From: Miltoncostaea sp963771025
GTDB taxonomy: Bacteria; Actinomycetota; Thermoleophilia; Miltoncostaeales; Miltoncostaeaceae
Length of the DNA: 64,000 nt
Reading direction: 5' to 3'
NCBI GenBank assembly: GCA_963771025.1
Contig: CAVYRL010000004.1
Coordinates: forward strand, 1 to 64,000
Positions 26,716-35,261 of the stretch are shown here, in pieces. Numbering within the stretch: the stretch's first letter is position 1; each line of letters begins with the position of its first letter. Below the pieces are notes generated by a model, which did no database searches, was not told where the DNA came from, and was given only the letters and a program-made list of their open reading frames with translations. The position numbers and the translations under genes were made by a program.

Positions 26716-28323
26716 TTGCAGGTCTTGGGCTCGCGCCGGGGGGGTCTGTTCACCCTCACCGTCGCCGCCATCGCGCTGGTGGTCGTCGCGGCCTTCGCCA
26801 TCTGGCAGCTCGTGGAGCGGCCGTCGGTGGATCCGATCACGCCCGCGCCCGGGGCCTCGGTCTCCGACCAGCACCCGACGATCACGGTCGCCGTCCCCTC
26901 CGACGCGCGGTTGGCCGACCTGCGCGTGACCGTCGACGGCCGCGACGCGACCGCGGCGGCGCGCAGCGACGCCGGCCACCTCGCCGTCGTGGCGCCGGCA
27001 AAGCTCCGGGAGGGCACCCACTCGGTGAGCGTCAGCTTCTCGAGCAGCAACGTCTTCGCCCGCACGGTCAGCAAGACGTGGGACTTCACGGTCAACACCT
27101 CCCCGCCGAAGCTGAAGCTGACCTCGCCCGGCCCCGAGGCCCTCCTCGCCCGCAGGGCGGTGAGGTTCGCCGGCACCGCGGAGCCCGGCAGCACCGTGAA
27201 GGTGGCCTACGCCAAGGGCTCGACCGCGGTCACCGCGGCGGCCGACGGCGCCTGGAAGGTCGTGGCCCGGCTCCCCGAGGGCGCCGTGACCGCGACGGTC
27301 ACGTCCACCGACGCCGCGGGCAACTCGACCTCGAGCGCCCGTCGTGTGGCGGTGGACACCACCGCCCCCACGATCGACGTGAGCGCCCCGGCCCGCGGCG
27401 CGAAGATCACCGAGACCGACCAGCCCCTGGTGTACGGCACGGTTCGCTCGGACAACCCCCGCGCGCTGACGTACACGGTGAGGGTCAACGGCGCGAAGGT
27501 CTCCGCCGTCAAGGGCATCGACGCCGCGTCGCCCAGCTCGCTCGCCGGGACCTACGGGCAGACCGCCTCGACCCCGACGCCCCTCGAGATCGACGGTCGC
27601 CGTTTTGCCCTCGCCGTCGGAACGCTGCCGCAGGGCACCAACCGGATCGTCCTGACGGCCAGGGACCGCGCCGGCAATGCCGCGAAGGTCACCCGGGTCG
27701 TCCGGGTCAACAGCACCGACGAGTTCGGCGTGGCGGACATGGTCGCCGGCGCGCGCGGCGCCGACGTGGTCGCGCTGCAGAAGCGCCTGCGCGAGTCGAA
27801 GGTGTACCCCAAGAAGGCAAAGCTCACCGGCGTCTACGACCCGACCACGAAGAAGTCGGTCACCCGGTACCAGAAGCGGTTCCACCTGCGGATGACCGGC
27901 GTGGTGGACGCGCGGACGCGCTCCGCCATGGTGGGCCGCATCGTCGTCAACCTCGGCCAGCGCAAGCTGCGGCTGATACGCGACGGGCGCGTCGTGAACA
28001 CCTACAGCATTGCCGTGGGCCAGCCCGCGCACCCCACGCCGACCGGTGAATACGAGGTCAACGACAAGCAGAAGAACCCGGCCTGGTATCCGCCGGACTC
28101 CCCGTGGGCCGCCGAGCTCAGCACCATCCCTCCCGGCCCGGGCAACCCCCTCGGCACGCGCTGGATCGGCACGACGGCCCCCGCCATCGGCATCCACGGC
28201 ACCTACGCCGACTCGTCGATCGGGTACGCCGCGAGCCACGGCTGCATGCGCATGCACATCCCGGACGTGGAAGCGCTCTTCGACCAGGTCCAGCTCGGGA
28301 TGAAGGTCAGCATCCGCTCATGA
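26716..28323 (+). CDS. L,D-transpeptidase with Ig-like and peptidoglycan-binding domains
   Basis: A cell-wall enzyme, 535 residues, forming 3-3 cross-links or attaching proteins to peptidoglycan. One N-terminal transmembrane segment (about residues 10-32), then Ig/Big-like modules (residues 40-340), a peptidoglycan-binding module (GADVVALQKRLRE... to about 415), and a YkuD domain with the catalytic HGTYADSSIGYAASHGCMRM. TTG 26716 is chosen because GGGAGGT lies six bases upstream. About 210 bases upstream hold no other gene. The thioredoxin gene overlaps its stop by 4 bases, suggesting one operon. Confidence 0.9.
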   Translation: MQVLGSRRGGLFTLTVAAIALVVVAAFAIWQLVERPSVDPITPAPGASVSDQHPTITVAVPSDARLADLRVTVDGRDATAAARSDAGHLAVVAPAKLREGTHSVSVSFSSSNVFARTVSKTWDFTVNTSPPKLKLTSPGPEALLARRAVRFAGTAEPGSTVKVAYAKGSTAVTAAADGAWKVVARLPEGAVTATVTSTDAAGNSTSSARRVAVDTTAPTIDVSAPARGAKITETDQPLVYGTVRSDNPRALTYTVRVNGAKVSAVKGIDAASPSSLAGTYGQTASTPTPLEIDGRRFALAVGTLPQGTNRIVLTARDRAGNAAKVTRVVRVNSTDEFGVADMVAGARGADVVALQKRLRESKVYPKKAKLTGVYDPTTKKSVTRYQKRFHLRMTGVVDARTRSAMVGRIVVNLGQRKLRLIRDGRVVNTYSIAVGQPAHPTPTGEYEVNDKQKNPAWYPPDSPWAAELSTIPPGPGNPLGTRWIGTTAPAIGIHGTYADSSIGYAASHGCMRMHIPDVEALFDQVQLGMKVSIRS

Positions 28324-28661
28324 CCCCCACGGGTGGTCGTCTCATCGCGGTCACGGATGACGACTGGGACGACCGCGTGCTCGGCGGCGACCTGCCGGTG
28401 CTGGTCGATTTCTGGGCGCCGTGGTGCGTGCCCTGCACCAAGATGGAGCCCGCGATCCACGAGCTGGCCGAGCGCCACGCCGACCATCTGACGGTCGCGA
28501 CGCTGAACGTGGACGACAATCCGGACACGGCCGGGCGCTACGACGTCCTCTCCCTGCCGACCCTCGTACTCTTCAAGGGCGGCGCGCCGGTCGAGCGCAT
28601 CACCGGCGCCGCCAAGCCGAAGCGGCTCGAGGCCGCTGTCGGCCCCCATCTCACCGACTAA
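28320..28661 (+). CDS. thioredoxin
   Basis: A 113-residue thioredoxin-fold protein with active site WCVPC (WAPWCVPCTKMEPAI), a variant of WCGPC, and the cis-proline loop SLPTLVLFKGG. No signal peptide, so it should act in the cytoplasm. ATG 28320 overlaps the transpeptidase stop. General disulfide reductase role is assumed; the Gly-to-Val change between the cysteines may shift its redox potential. Confidence 0.9.
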   Translation: MTPTGGRLIAVTDDDWDDRVLGGDLPVLVDFWAPWCVPCTKMEPAIHELAERHADHLTVATLNVDDNPDTAGRYDVLSLPTLVLFKGGAPVERITGAAKPKRLEAAVGPHLTD

Positions 28662-28673
28662 GGACCCGCCGCG

Positions 28674-28937
28674 ATGCCCGCCATCTATTTCCGCCTCGGA
28701 AACGTCCAGCCCTTCGCCGACATGAGCACGGAGCGCCCCGAGGAGGGGATCACGATCGTGAAGGGTGACGGCAAGATCGTCGGCCTGCGCCTCGACACGC
28801 CCGAGCAGGTCGTCGGTCTGCCGGGGATCATCGAGCGCCTCGGCCTGGATGCCGAGCGCGTATGGGCGCGGCTGCGCGCGGACGACGACGTGATGCTCGG
28901 CGCGCGCGCCGCCACCTGGGGCGGCGGCGGCGCCTAA
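28674..28937 (+). CDS. small conserved-looking protein of unknown function
   Basis: An 87-residue protein (MPAIYFRLGNVQPFADM...) with alternating beta-like hydrophobic stretches, no membrane segment and no known motif, ending in a Gly-rich tail. ATG 28674 is 13 bases after the thioredoxin stop on the same strand, so it is likely in the same operon. Function unknown. Confidence 0.6.
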   Translation: MPAIYFRLGNVQPFADMSTERPEEGITIVKGDGKIVGLRLDTPEQVVGLPGIIERLGLDAERVWARLRADDDVMLGARAATWGGGGA

Positions 28938-29019
28938 CAATTTCCAAACAATTCGGCCGTGATGTTCGGCGACCCCGCCCGTTGGTCCGGTGCACAGACC
29001 GACGGGACGGGGGAGCCAC

Positions 29020-29232
29020 ATGGGCCACGGACGCGGGACGCCCGGTTCTTCGGCGGCCGAGAACGGTGACCGCAAGCTGCGGCACCTGATGGCCGGTGAC
29101 TTCCTGCTCTACGAGGTCACCGCCGATCGTGAGCTGAGGGTGCTCCGTTTCCCCCGCCGCCTCACCCCTCCCGCAGGGTCCTCCGGTCCAGCTTTCCCGA
29201 GGGGAGCCGCGGGAGCGCCGCCCGCACCGTGA
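29020..29232 (+). CDS. possible small protein overlapping the end of the LLM/ligase fusion gene
   Basis: A 70-residue frame starting at ATG 29020 with a strong Shine-Dalgarno sequence (GGGGGAG, 5-6 bases spacing) in an otherwise empty stretch. The first 45 residues look like a normal protein (RKLRHLMAGDFLLYEVTADRELRVL); the last part, Pro/Ala-rich, runs for about 70 bases over the convergent fusion gene. The upstream 80 bases are unusually AT-rich for this genome, consistent with a promoter. Its 3' part may be wrong if a base is missing. No family recognised. Confidence 0.45.
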   Translation: MGHGRGTPGSSAAENGDRKLRHLMAGDFLLYEVTADRELRVLRFPRRLTPPAGSSGPAFPRGAAGAPPAP

Positions 29233-31576
29233 CCGATTGGGGCGCGGAGTGGGCATCAAGTTCCCGCGCCACGTGTCGCCGCAGCTCGGCCGTCGGGTCC
29301 TCGTCGCCCAGGCCCGCGCTCAGCACGACGAAGGCGGCGACCCGCACCAGACCGTCGGGCCCGGGTCGTCCCACGACCGCGGCGTCGGCCACCGCGGGAT
29401 GCTCCAGCAGCGCGGCCTCGACGCGGGTGGGGCTCACCCACTGCGCGTCCACCTTGAAGAGGTCGTCCGCGCGCCCGAGGTGCCGGTAGACGCCCGCGTC
29501 CTCGCTGAGCACGTCGCCCATCCGCAGCCAGGAGCCGATCACCAGCTCGCGTGTCTCCTGCGCCCGCCGCCAGTAGCCCGAGGTGTTGGAGGCGCTTCGT
29601 ATCCACAGGCGTCCCGGGGTGCCCGGTTCCACCGCGCGCCCGTCCTCGTCGGCGAGCTTCACCTCGACGCCGTCGACCACGCGGCCGAGGGTGCCCGGCA
29701 GCGGTTCGCCCGGGCGCGTGGAGATGACGATGTTGGAGCACTCCGAGCATCCGAGGCCTTCGATCAGGTCGACGCCGGCCACGGTGCGCAGCCGGTCGGC
29801 CACCGACGGCGGCAGGCTGTCGCCCGAGGAGACGGCCGCGCGCACGCCCGCGAGGACGCCCGGGTCCGGGTGACGCTCCAGGAAGCGCGCGAGCTGCGAC
29901 CAGAAGGTCGGCACGCCGGTGAGCACCGTCACCCTCTCGCGCGCGACGACGCCGAGCACGGCGCGCGGCGTGGGCAGCACCCCGCTCAGCACGGCCGTCG
30001 CTCCGCTGCCGATCACCCGGAAGAACCCGTTGCCGAAGCCCAGCGAGGTGAACAGGCGGGCGACCGAGTGGCACCGGTCGCCCGGTTCCAGGCCGAGCAC
30101 CCCGCGCGCGTAGGTCTCCACGCCGGTCCGCATGTCGCGGTGGGCGTGCATCGCCCCCTTCGGCCGGCCGGTCGAGCCGGACGAGTAGACGAGGTACGCG
30201 AGATCCTCCGGATGGACGGGGACGATCGGCGCGGGCGCCCCCCGGTCGAGCGCGACGCCGGTGACCACAGCGGCTCCGAGGGGGTCCGGCACCTCGTGGT
30301 CGGCCACGACCACGGCGGGCTCGCAGTCGTCGATCACCTGGGCCAGGCGGACCGGGTCGCCGAGCGGGTTGACCGGCACCGGCACCGCCCCCATGCGCGC
30401 CGCGCCGAGGAAGGCCTGGAGCCAGGCCCGGCCGTCCCGCAGCGCGATCACCACCCGGTCGCCGCGTCGCGCCCCGGCTGCGGCGAGCGCGCCGGCGGCG
30501 CGGGCGGACGCATCCGAGAGCTCACGGAAGGTCCACGTCCCGGTCTCGTCGATGGCGGCCGGCGCGTCCGTCAGCGCGCCGTCCGCGTGACGCTCGACGA
30601 TCAGCGTCACCAGGTTGTGCTCGGCCCGCGCGCTGCGCGGAACCGACGGCGGCCCGTCGGCGGGAGCCGCCCTGGGGAGGGCGGCTCCCGCGAGCGCCTC
30701 CAGCGCCTCCGGTGGAACCCGCGACGGCAGCACCAGCACGGCGTCGGTGACTCCCGCGGACCCGTGCGCGTCCAGCGCGCCGCGCAGATCGTCCGGGGCC
30801 GCCACGATCCCGGTGCCCGCCAGCCAGCGCATCAGGGCCGACGGGGTCGTGCCCAGCGCCCGCGCCTCGGGGGCCAGCCAGCCCAGGGCCTCGCGGAGCG
30901 AGGGGACCGGGAGGACGAAGGTGTAGAGCGCGCAGGCCAGGGGCTCGCGCCCGGCGCGACGCCGGACGGCGTCCGCGATCGCCCGCCGCCGCGCCACCTC
31001 AGGCGGGTCGGCGAAGGCCACCACGATCCCGTCGGCCTCCTCACCGGCCAGGCCCAGCAGCCGCGGCCCGTGCGCCGCGAGCCAGATCGGCGGGCCGCCG
31101 GGGCGCGCGGGGGGCGGCTGGTTGGGCGGCGCGTCGGCCGCCCCTGTGAACATCCCCCGCATGGTCCGGAGCGCCTCCCGCACCGCGCGCGTCCGCGCGC
31201 CCGGCGGGGCGAAGGGGATCCCGAACGCCCGGTGCTCGGGGATGTCCGAGCCGGTCCCCAGGCCGACGACCAGGCGCCCACCGCAGATGACGTCGATGAT
31301 CGTGAGCGCCTTCGCGGCCACGGCGGGGGGCCGGTAGCTGGCCGACAGGACCACCGTTCCGAGGCGCACCCTCCGCGTCGCGGCGGCGAGTGCCGCGAGG
31401 GTGGTCAGCGCGTCGAAGGTGGGATCGTCCTTCCGGCGCCCCGGCGACTGCAGGTGGTCGTTGACCCAGACGCCGTCGAAGCCGAGATCCTCCGCCCGGC
31501 GGGCCATCGCCAGGATCTCGGGCCAGGTCGATCCGTATTGGGGAACCCGCACCCCGATCGACGGGCCGCCGGCCAC
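29162..31576 (-). CDS. fusion of luciferase-like monooxygenase (LLM) and benzoate-CoA-ligase-like AMP-forming enzyme
   Basis: One unbroken 804-residue protein. Residues 1 to about 310 are an LLM-class, probably F420- or flavin-dependent oxidoreductase: VPQYGSTWPEILAMARRAEDLGFDGVWVNDH and RLVVGLGTGSDIPEH. Residues about 325-804 are an adenylate-forming acid-CoA ligase: P-loop YSSGSTGRPKGAMHAH near 465, a segment (CHSVARLFTSLGFGNGFF) resembling benzoate- and aminobenzoate-CoA ligases, GRADDLFK near 700 and the catalytic lysine in LPSGKLDRRT near 796. Start GTG 31576 with GGAGGT upstream. Both domains have their key motifs. It suggests coupled activation and oxidation of an aromatic or related acid (inference). 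Confidence 0.85.
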   Translation of the reverse strand: MAGGPSIGVRVPQYGSTWPEILAMARRAEDLGFDGVWVNDHLQSPGRRKDDPTFDALTTLAALAAATRRVRLGTVVLSASYRPPAVAAKALTIIDVICGGRLVVGLGTGSDIPEHRAFGIPFAPPGARTRAVREALRTMRGMFTGAADAPPNQPPPARPGGPPIWLAAHGPRLLGLAGEEADGIVVAFADPPEVARRRAIADAVRRRAGREPLACALYTFVLPVPSLREALGWLAPEARALGTTPSALMRWLAGTGIVAAPDDLRGALDAHGSAGVTDAVLVLPSRVPPEALEALAGAALPRAAPADGPPSVPRSARAEHNLVTLIVERHADGALTDAPAAIDETGTWTFRELSDASARAAGALAAAGARRGDRVVIALRDGRAWLQAFLGAARMGAVPVPVNPLGDPVRLAQVIDDCEPAVVVADHEVPDPLGAAVVTGVALDRGAPAPIVPVHPEDLAYLVYSSGSTGRPKGAMHAHRDMRTGVETYARGVLGLEPGDRCHSVARLFTSLGFGNGFFRVIGSGATAVLSGVLPTPRAVLGVVARERVTVLTGVPTFWSQLARFLERHPDPGVLAGVRAAVSSGDSLPPSVADRLRTVAGVDLIEGLGCSECSNIVISTRPGEPLPGTLGRVVDGVEVKLADEDGRAVEPGTPGRLWIRSASNTSGYWRRAQETRELVIGSWLRMGDVLSEDAGVYRHLGRADDLFKVDAQWVSPTRVEAALLEHPAVADAAVVGRPGPDGLVRVAAFVVLSAGLGDEDPTAELRRHVARELDAHSAPQSVTVRAALPRLPSGKLDRRTLREG

Positions 31577-31594
31577 CGTGGACCTCCTGTTCGG

Positions 31595-32161
31595 CTAGCC
31601 GGTGCCCAGCACGACGATCACCTCGGCGCCCGAGGGGGCCGCGGACGAGACCGCGCCGCCGGGGAGCGCCGCCACGGCGTCGATGAGCAGGTCCTTCGCG
31701 ACCCGCTCGGCGGCGGGCCGCTTGCCCGAGCGGAAGTACACGGTCAACACCGAGGCCGAGGGCGCGTTGCCCGTCACCACGCCGGTGTAGCCGAGACCCT
31801 CGGCCTGGCCCGCGACGTCGGCCGCATAGCCCGCCTTGCTGGTTCCGTTGAGCACCGCGAGGGAGATGGCCGAGCGCTCGGGCGGCAGCACCGGCTGCTC
31901 CGCCGTGCTGGTCGCCGGGGCCGGCGTCGTGCGCGTGGTCGTCCCCTTGCCACCGGTCGTCACCGACCCGGTGTCACCCGTGTCGGCCGGCGTCGCCGGC
32001 GGGATCACGGTGGTCGGCCCGCTGTCCCCGCGCCAGACCCAGCCGCCCACGAAGCCGATGATCAGACACGAGACCACCAGCACCACGGGGCGCACCCAGG
32101 GACGACTGCCGGCCTGCCCGGGCGGCGGGTCGGGTGGGGCGGGATCGAGGTCGGCAGTCAT
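31595..32161 (-). CDS. membrane-anchored LytR C-terminal (LytR_C) domain protein
   Basis: A 188-residue protein: short Pro-rich cytoplasmic N-terminus, one transmembrane segment (VVLVVSCLIIGFVGGWVW, about residues 28-45), a long Thr/Pro/Ala-rich periplasmic linker, then a LytR_C domain (ISLAVLNGTSKAGYAADVAG ... VYFRSGKRPAAERVAKDL). Such proteins are common in Actinobacteria near cell-envelope genes, with undefined roles. Start ATG 32161; the stop lies 18 bases upstream of the fusion gene start, so they may be co-transcribed. Confidence 0.85.
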   Translation of the reverse strand: MTADLDPAPPDPPPGQAGSRPWVRPVVLVVSCLIIGFVGGWVWRGDSGPTTVIPPATPADTGDTGSVTTGGKGTTTRTTPAPATSTAEQPVLPPERSAISLAVLNGTSKAGYAADVAGQAEGLGYTGVVTGNAPSASVLTVYFRSGKRPAAERVAKDLLIDAVAALPGGAVSSAAPSGAEVIVVLGTG

Positions 32162-32387
32162 GCTGAGGGCGGCACCGGTCGCGATGCTACCGGGAACGCC
32201 GGTCGGCACGGTGACATTGTGTGCGCCGACCCGAGTGCTAAGGTGGCGCTCGGTCGCACCACACCGCACTGACGGCGAACGGATCCCAGGTCCCTCGTCG
32301 ATGTGTACACGACCAGGCGGCACGCGAGCCGCGACGCGCCGGAGTCCACGCACCGGCATGCGCGCGTGCCCTGGAGGACGGCACGAG

Positions 32388-34937
32388 ATGCCCGACGGAG
32401 TGCATTCCACTACTGAGACGACCGCCGTGATTGCGCCCGGCGAGGAACTCGCGCGGGCGCTCGCGGAGCCGGCCGCGGCCTGGCCCGACGTCGTGCTGCG
32501 CCCCCACCAGCTCGAGGCCCTCGACGAACTTGCCGCCCGCCTGCAGCACGGCGCCACGCGGACGTGGGTGGACGCGCCGACCGGATCGGGCAAGACGATC
32601 ATGTTCCTCGCGCTCGCCCAGGCCCTGGGCGGCAGCGCCCTGGTGCTGGTGCCCCGGCGGAACCTGGCCGAGCAGACCGACGCGGCTCTGGTGCGCCACT
32701 TCACCGCGATCACGGCCAACCCGGAGGGCCCGGACGCGGTCGGGAGACCCGGCGTCACCGTCTGCACCTACCAGGCGGCGCTGCGGCACCAGGACGACAT
32801 GGACTGGGAGTCGGTGGACCTGCTGATCTGCGACGAGGCCCACGCCACGTTGGGGGCGCAGACCCGCAAGCTGCTGGACCGCGCGAGGAACGCCGTCGTG
32901 GTCGGATTCACCGCCACCGGGGCCACCACCACCGGCCACGTGGAGCAGGTCTTCGGCCCGGTCGCCGCCACCCTCGACCGGATGTCGGCGATCGAGCGCG
33001 GCATCCTGTGCCCCCTGCGCTCGCTGCGCGTGGAGCGGGCCCTCGACCTGTCGGACGTGGCCCGCGTCCGCGGCGACTTCGACCAGGCCAGCCTCGGACG
33101 GGCGCTCGACCGGGCGCGCTGGCACCGTGCCTGCGCCGACGTCTGGGCGGAGCACTTCCAGCCCCTCAAGCTGGCCGGGGTGGCCTACACCGCGACCGTC
33201 GCGCAGGCTCACGCGCTGGCCGAGGAGCTCACCGAGCGCGGCGTCCGCGCCGCGGCGGTCTCGGGTCAAACGCCCGCGCGGGAGCTGCAGCGCGTGCTGT
33301 TCGACTTCGCCTCCGAGCGGATCGACGTGCTGTGCAACGCCGACCTGCTCACCGAAGGATGGGACGAGACCCGGGCGGCTGTGGTGATGCACCTGGCGCC
33401 CACCACCTCCGAACGGGTCTTCGTGCAGCGCCTCGGGCGCGTGATGCGGCCGGCGCCCGACAAGGAGGCGGTGTCGGTCGAGTTCCTGCCCATGGGCGAT
33501 CCGATGGGCGTGCAGACCAGCCACGAGGTCTTCGGGCTCGGGTGGTACAAGCCACTCGGCCGGGTCGCGGGGCCGCCCGAGTCGGGCGAGCGCGGCAAGC
33601 TGGCCAAGGCCGCCGCCCTGCTGTCGGGCCGCGAGGGCGATTCGGCGAAGCTGGTGAACCCGGCCGCCGCCCCCGGCCTGATCGCCGCCGGCCTGGCCGA
33701 CGGCGGTTGGCGCGAGGCGGATCCGGGTCTGCTGCCGGTGAACCTGATGGAGGAGTGGGTCCAGGCCGCGAGCGCCGACGTGACCGTGGACGAACTCATC
33801 GACCGCGTCACGGCCGGTGTCGATCCGCTCGCCGCGGTGCCCTGGTGGGCGCTCAGCGGCCTCGTCGCGCGCCGCCTGCTGGACGGGGCCGACCAGCCGC
33901 TGTGGCGGGCCTGGGCCACCGCTCTGCTGGTTCAACCCGACCTGCGCCGCGCCCTTCCCGACGACGTTCCGCGCCGGGTGCTCGACCGGCTGCGCATGAC
34001 CTCCCGCGAGCGGTTGCGCGCGCTGTGGTGGCACGCCGACCAGTCCGGCCACTGGGAGCGGCTCGCCACGCTCGAGCAGCTCGGCCGCTCGAGCGACCGC
34101 CGCCGCCGCTGGTCGGCCCTCGACGAGGCCTCGGTGTGGGCGCCGAGCTGGGCCTGGGACGTCTCGCGCGTACTCGCCGACGGCACCCGCCCGGGACGCA
34201 ACCAGGAGGTCGCGCGGATCGCCGCCTGGGAGGCGCACCACCTGATCTCCAACGGCGGTGAGCTGACGCTGATCGGCCAATGGCTGCGCGCGGCCGGCGA
34301 GCCCCCGCCCGACCCGGTGCCGCCGGAGGATCCGACGGCGCTCCGCCTGGGGCAGACCGCCCGCCTGCTGGTGGTGCTCGGCCCCGGTGACGTGCCGCTG
34401 CGCAGCGAGCACCTGCGCCTGGCCGGGCGGGCCGCCGGCTCGGTGGGGGGATGGGCGCAGCTGCGCGGCCACCTCGACGCCCTGGACCTCTCCAGCCCCG
34501 ACGCCCGCCGGGCGATTCGCGCCGCGGTGGGGGCGATGCAGCCCAAGGCGCTTCTCTCGCGCCGGGCCTGGAACGCGCTCAGGACGCGCCTGCCCCGCCT
34601 GCCCGAGCCGGAGGTGGCAGGAGTCGGCGAGCAGCGCAAGCGCGCCGCCGGAGACGAGGGTGCCGCGACACCCGCCCGCCCGCGCCGGCGCCGCCGCCGC
34701 CGTCTGCGGAGCGACGGGGCCGTGGAGGGCGCGACCACGACGACGCCCACCGAGGGGCAGCCTCAGCGACGCGACCCGTCTTCGCCGGAGGGCGCCGCGG
34801 CCGGCGCGCCGGGCGAGAGCGCCCCGGCCGCCCGCAAGCGCCGCCGCCGGCGGCGGCGGCCGCGCGGCACGGGATCGGGCGCCCAGGGCGGCGCCGCGGG
34901 GCCGTCGGACGCATCGACGCCGCCGCCCGCCTCGTGA
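32388..34937 (+). CDS. superfamily 2 DEAH-type helicase with long uncharacterised C-terminus and Arg-rich tail
   Basis: An 849-residue protein. Motor domain (residues 25-400): RPHQLEAL (Q-like motif), Walker A APTGSGKT near 64, DEAH near 150, TAT, and motif VI QRLGRVMRP near 350. Residues 400-745 show no motif I recognise and look helical, with many Trp and Arg. The last 110 residues are disordered, with two runs of seven to eight consecutive Arg and Ala/Pro/Gly between, probably nucleic-acid binding. ATG 32388 has GGAGG upstream. The stop overlaps the next small gene (GTGA). Similar to the helicase part of restriction-like enzymes, but no nuclease motif is seen. Confidence 0.88.
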   Translation: MPDGVHSTTETTAVIAPGEELARALAEPAAAWPDVVLRPHQLEALDELAARLQHGATRTWVDAPTGSGKTIMFLALAQALGGSALVLVPRRNLAEQTDAALVRHFTAITANPEGPDAVGRPGVTVCTYQAALRHQDDMDWESVDLLICDEAHATLGAQTRKLLDRARNAVVVGFTATGATTTGHVEQVFGPVAATLDRMSAIERGILCPLRSLRVERALDLSDVARVRGDFDQASLGRALDRARWHRACADVWAEHFQPLKLAGVAYTATVAQAHALAEELTERGVRAAAVSGQTPARELQRVLFDFASERIDVLCNADLLTEGWDETRAAVVMHLAPTTSERVFVQRLGRVMRPAPDKEAVSVEFLPMGDPMGVQTSHEVFGLGWYKPLGRVAGPPESGERGKLAKAAALLSGREGDSAKLVNPAAAPGLIAAGLADGGWREADPGLLPVNLMEEWVQAASADVTVDELIDRVTAGVDPLAAVPWWALSGLVARRLLDGADQPLWRAWATALLVQPDLRRALPDDVPRRVLDRLRMTSRERLRALWWHADQSGHWERLATLEQLGRSSDRRRRWSALDEASVWAPSWAWDVSRVLADGTRPGRNQEVARIAAWEAHHLISNGGELTLIGQWLRAAGEPPPDPVPPEDPTALRLGQTARLLVVLGPGDVPLRSEHLRLAGRAAGSVGGWAQLRGHLDALDLSSPDARRAIRAAVGAMQPKALLSRRAWNALRTRLPRLPEPEVAGVGEQRKRAAGDEGAATPARPRRRRRRRLRSDGAVEGATTTTPTEGQPQRRDPSSPEGAAAGAPGESAPAARKRRRRRRRPRGTGSGAQGGAAGPSDASTPPPAS

Positions 34938-35215
34938 GCCCCATGGGCGGCGACCACTCGGAGAGCGTGGCGGACGAGCTCTGGAACCGGGTGCGGACCA
35001 TGGCCGCGCGGGCCGCGCGCCTGGAGCAGGCCGACGCTCTCGGGGAGCTGGACGAGGAGGGGCGCGGTCGCCTGGTCGCGCTGAGGATGCGCTGCTCGCG
35101 CGCCACCGAGCGCGCGCAGCTCGCCGACGAGATCGCCGATCGGTTCGCGGAGGTCCGGGCGGAACGCGCCCGGGCATTCACAGCTTCCTCTACGGGAGAT
35201 ACGCGGCGACTCTAA
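34934..35215 (+). CDS. small helical protein coupled to the helicase gene
   Basis: A 93-residue, highly charged, almost entirely helical protein (ELWNRVRTMAARAARLEQADALGEL; RATERAQLADEIADRFAEV) without membrane segment. GTG 34934 overlaps the helicase stop, so it is translationally coupled and may be a partner of the helicase. No family recognised. Confidence 0.6.
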   Translation: MSPMGGDHSESVADELWNRVRTMAARAARLEQADALGELDEEGRGRLVALRMRCSRATERAQLADEIADRFAEVRAERARAFTASSTGDTRRL

Positions 35216-35261
35216 GCATCGCCTAACGCGCCCTTCACGATCGCCCGGTACAACCTGTCCC

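Noticed and set aside
31836..32387. Extension of the helicase frame upstream of ATG 32388
   Set aside because: The frame is open but runs antisense through the LytR_C gene and has no helicase-like content; ATG 32388 has a GGAGG upstream and fits the domain start.
34680..34870. CGCCGC-rich stretches in the helicase gene as a tandem repeat or CRISPR-like array
   Set aside because: They are arginine codon runs within the reading frame, with no regular repeat-spacer pattern.
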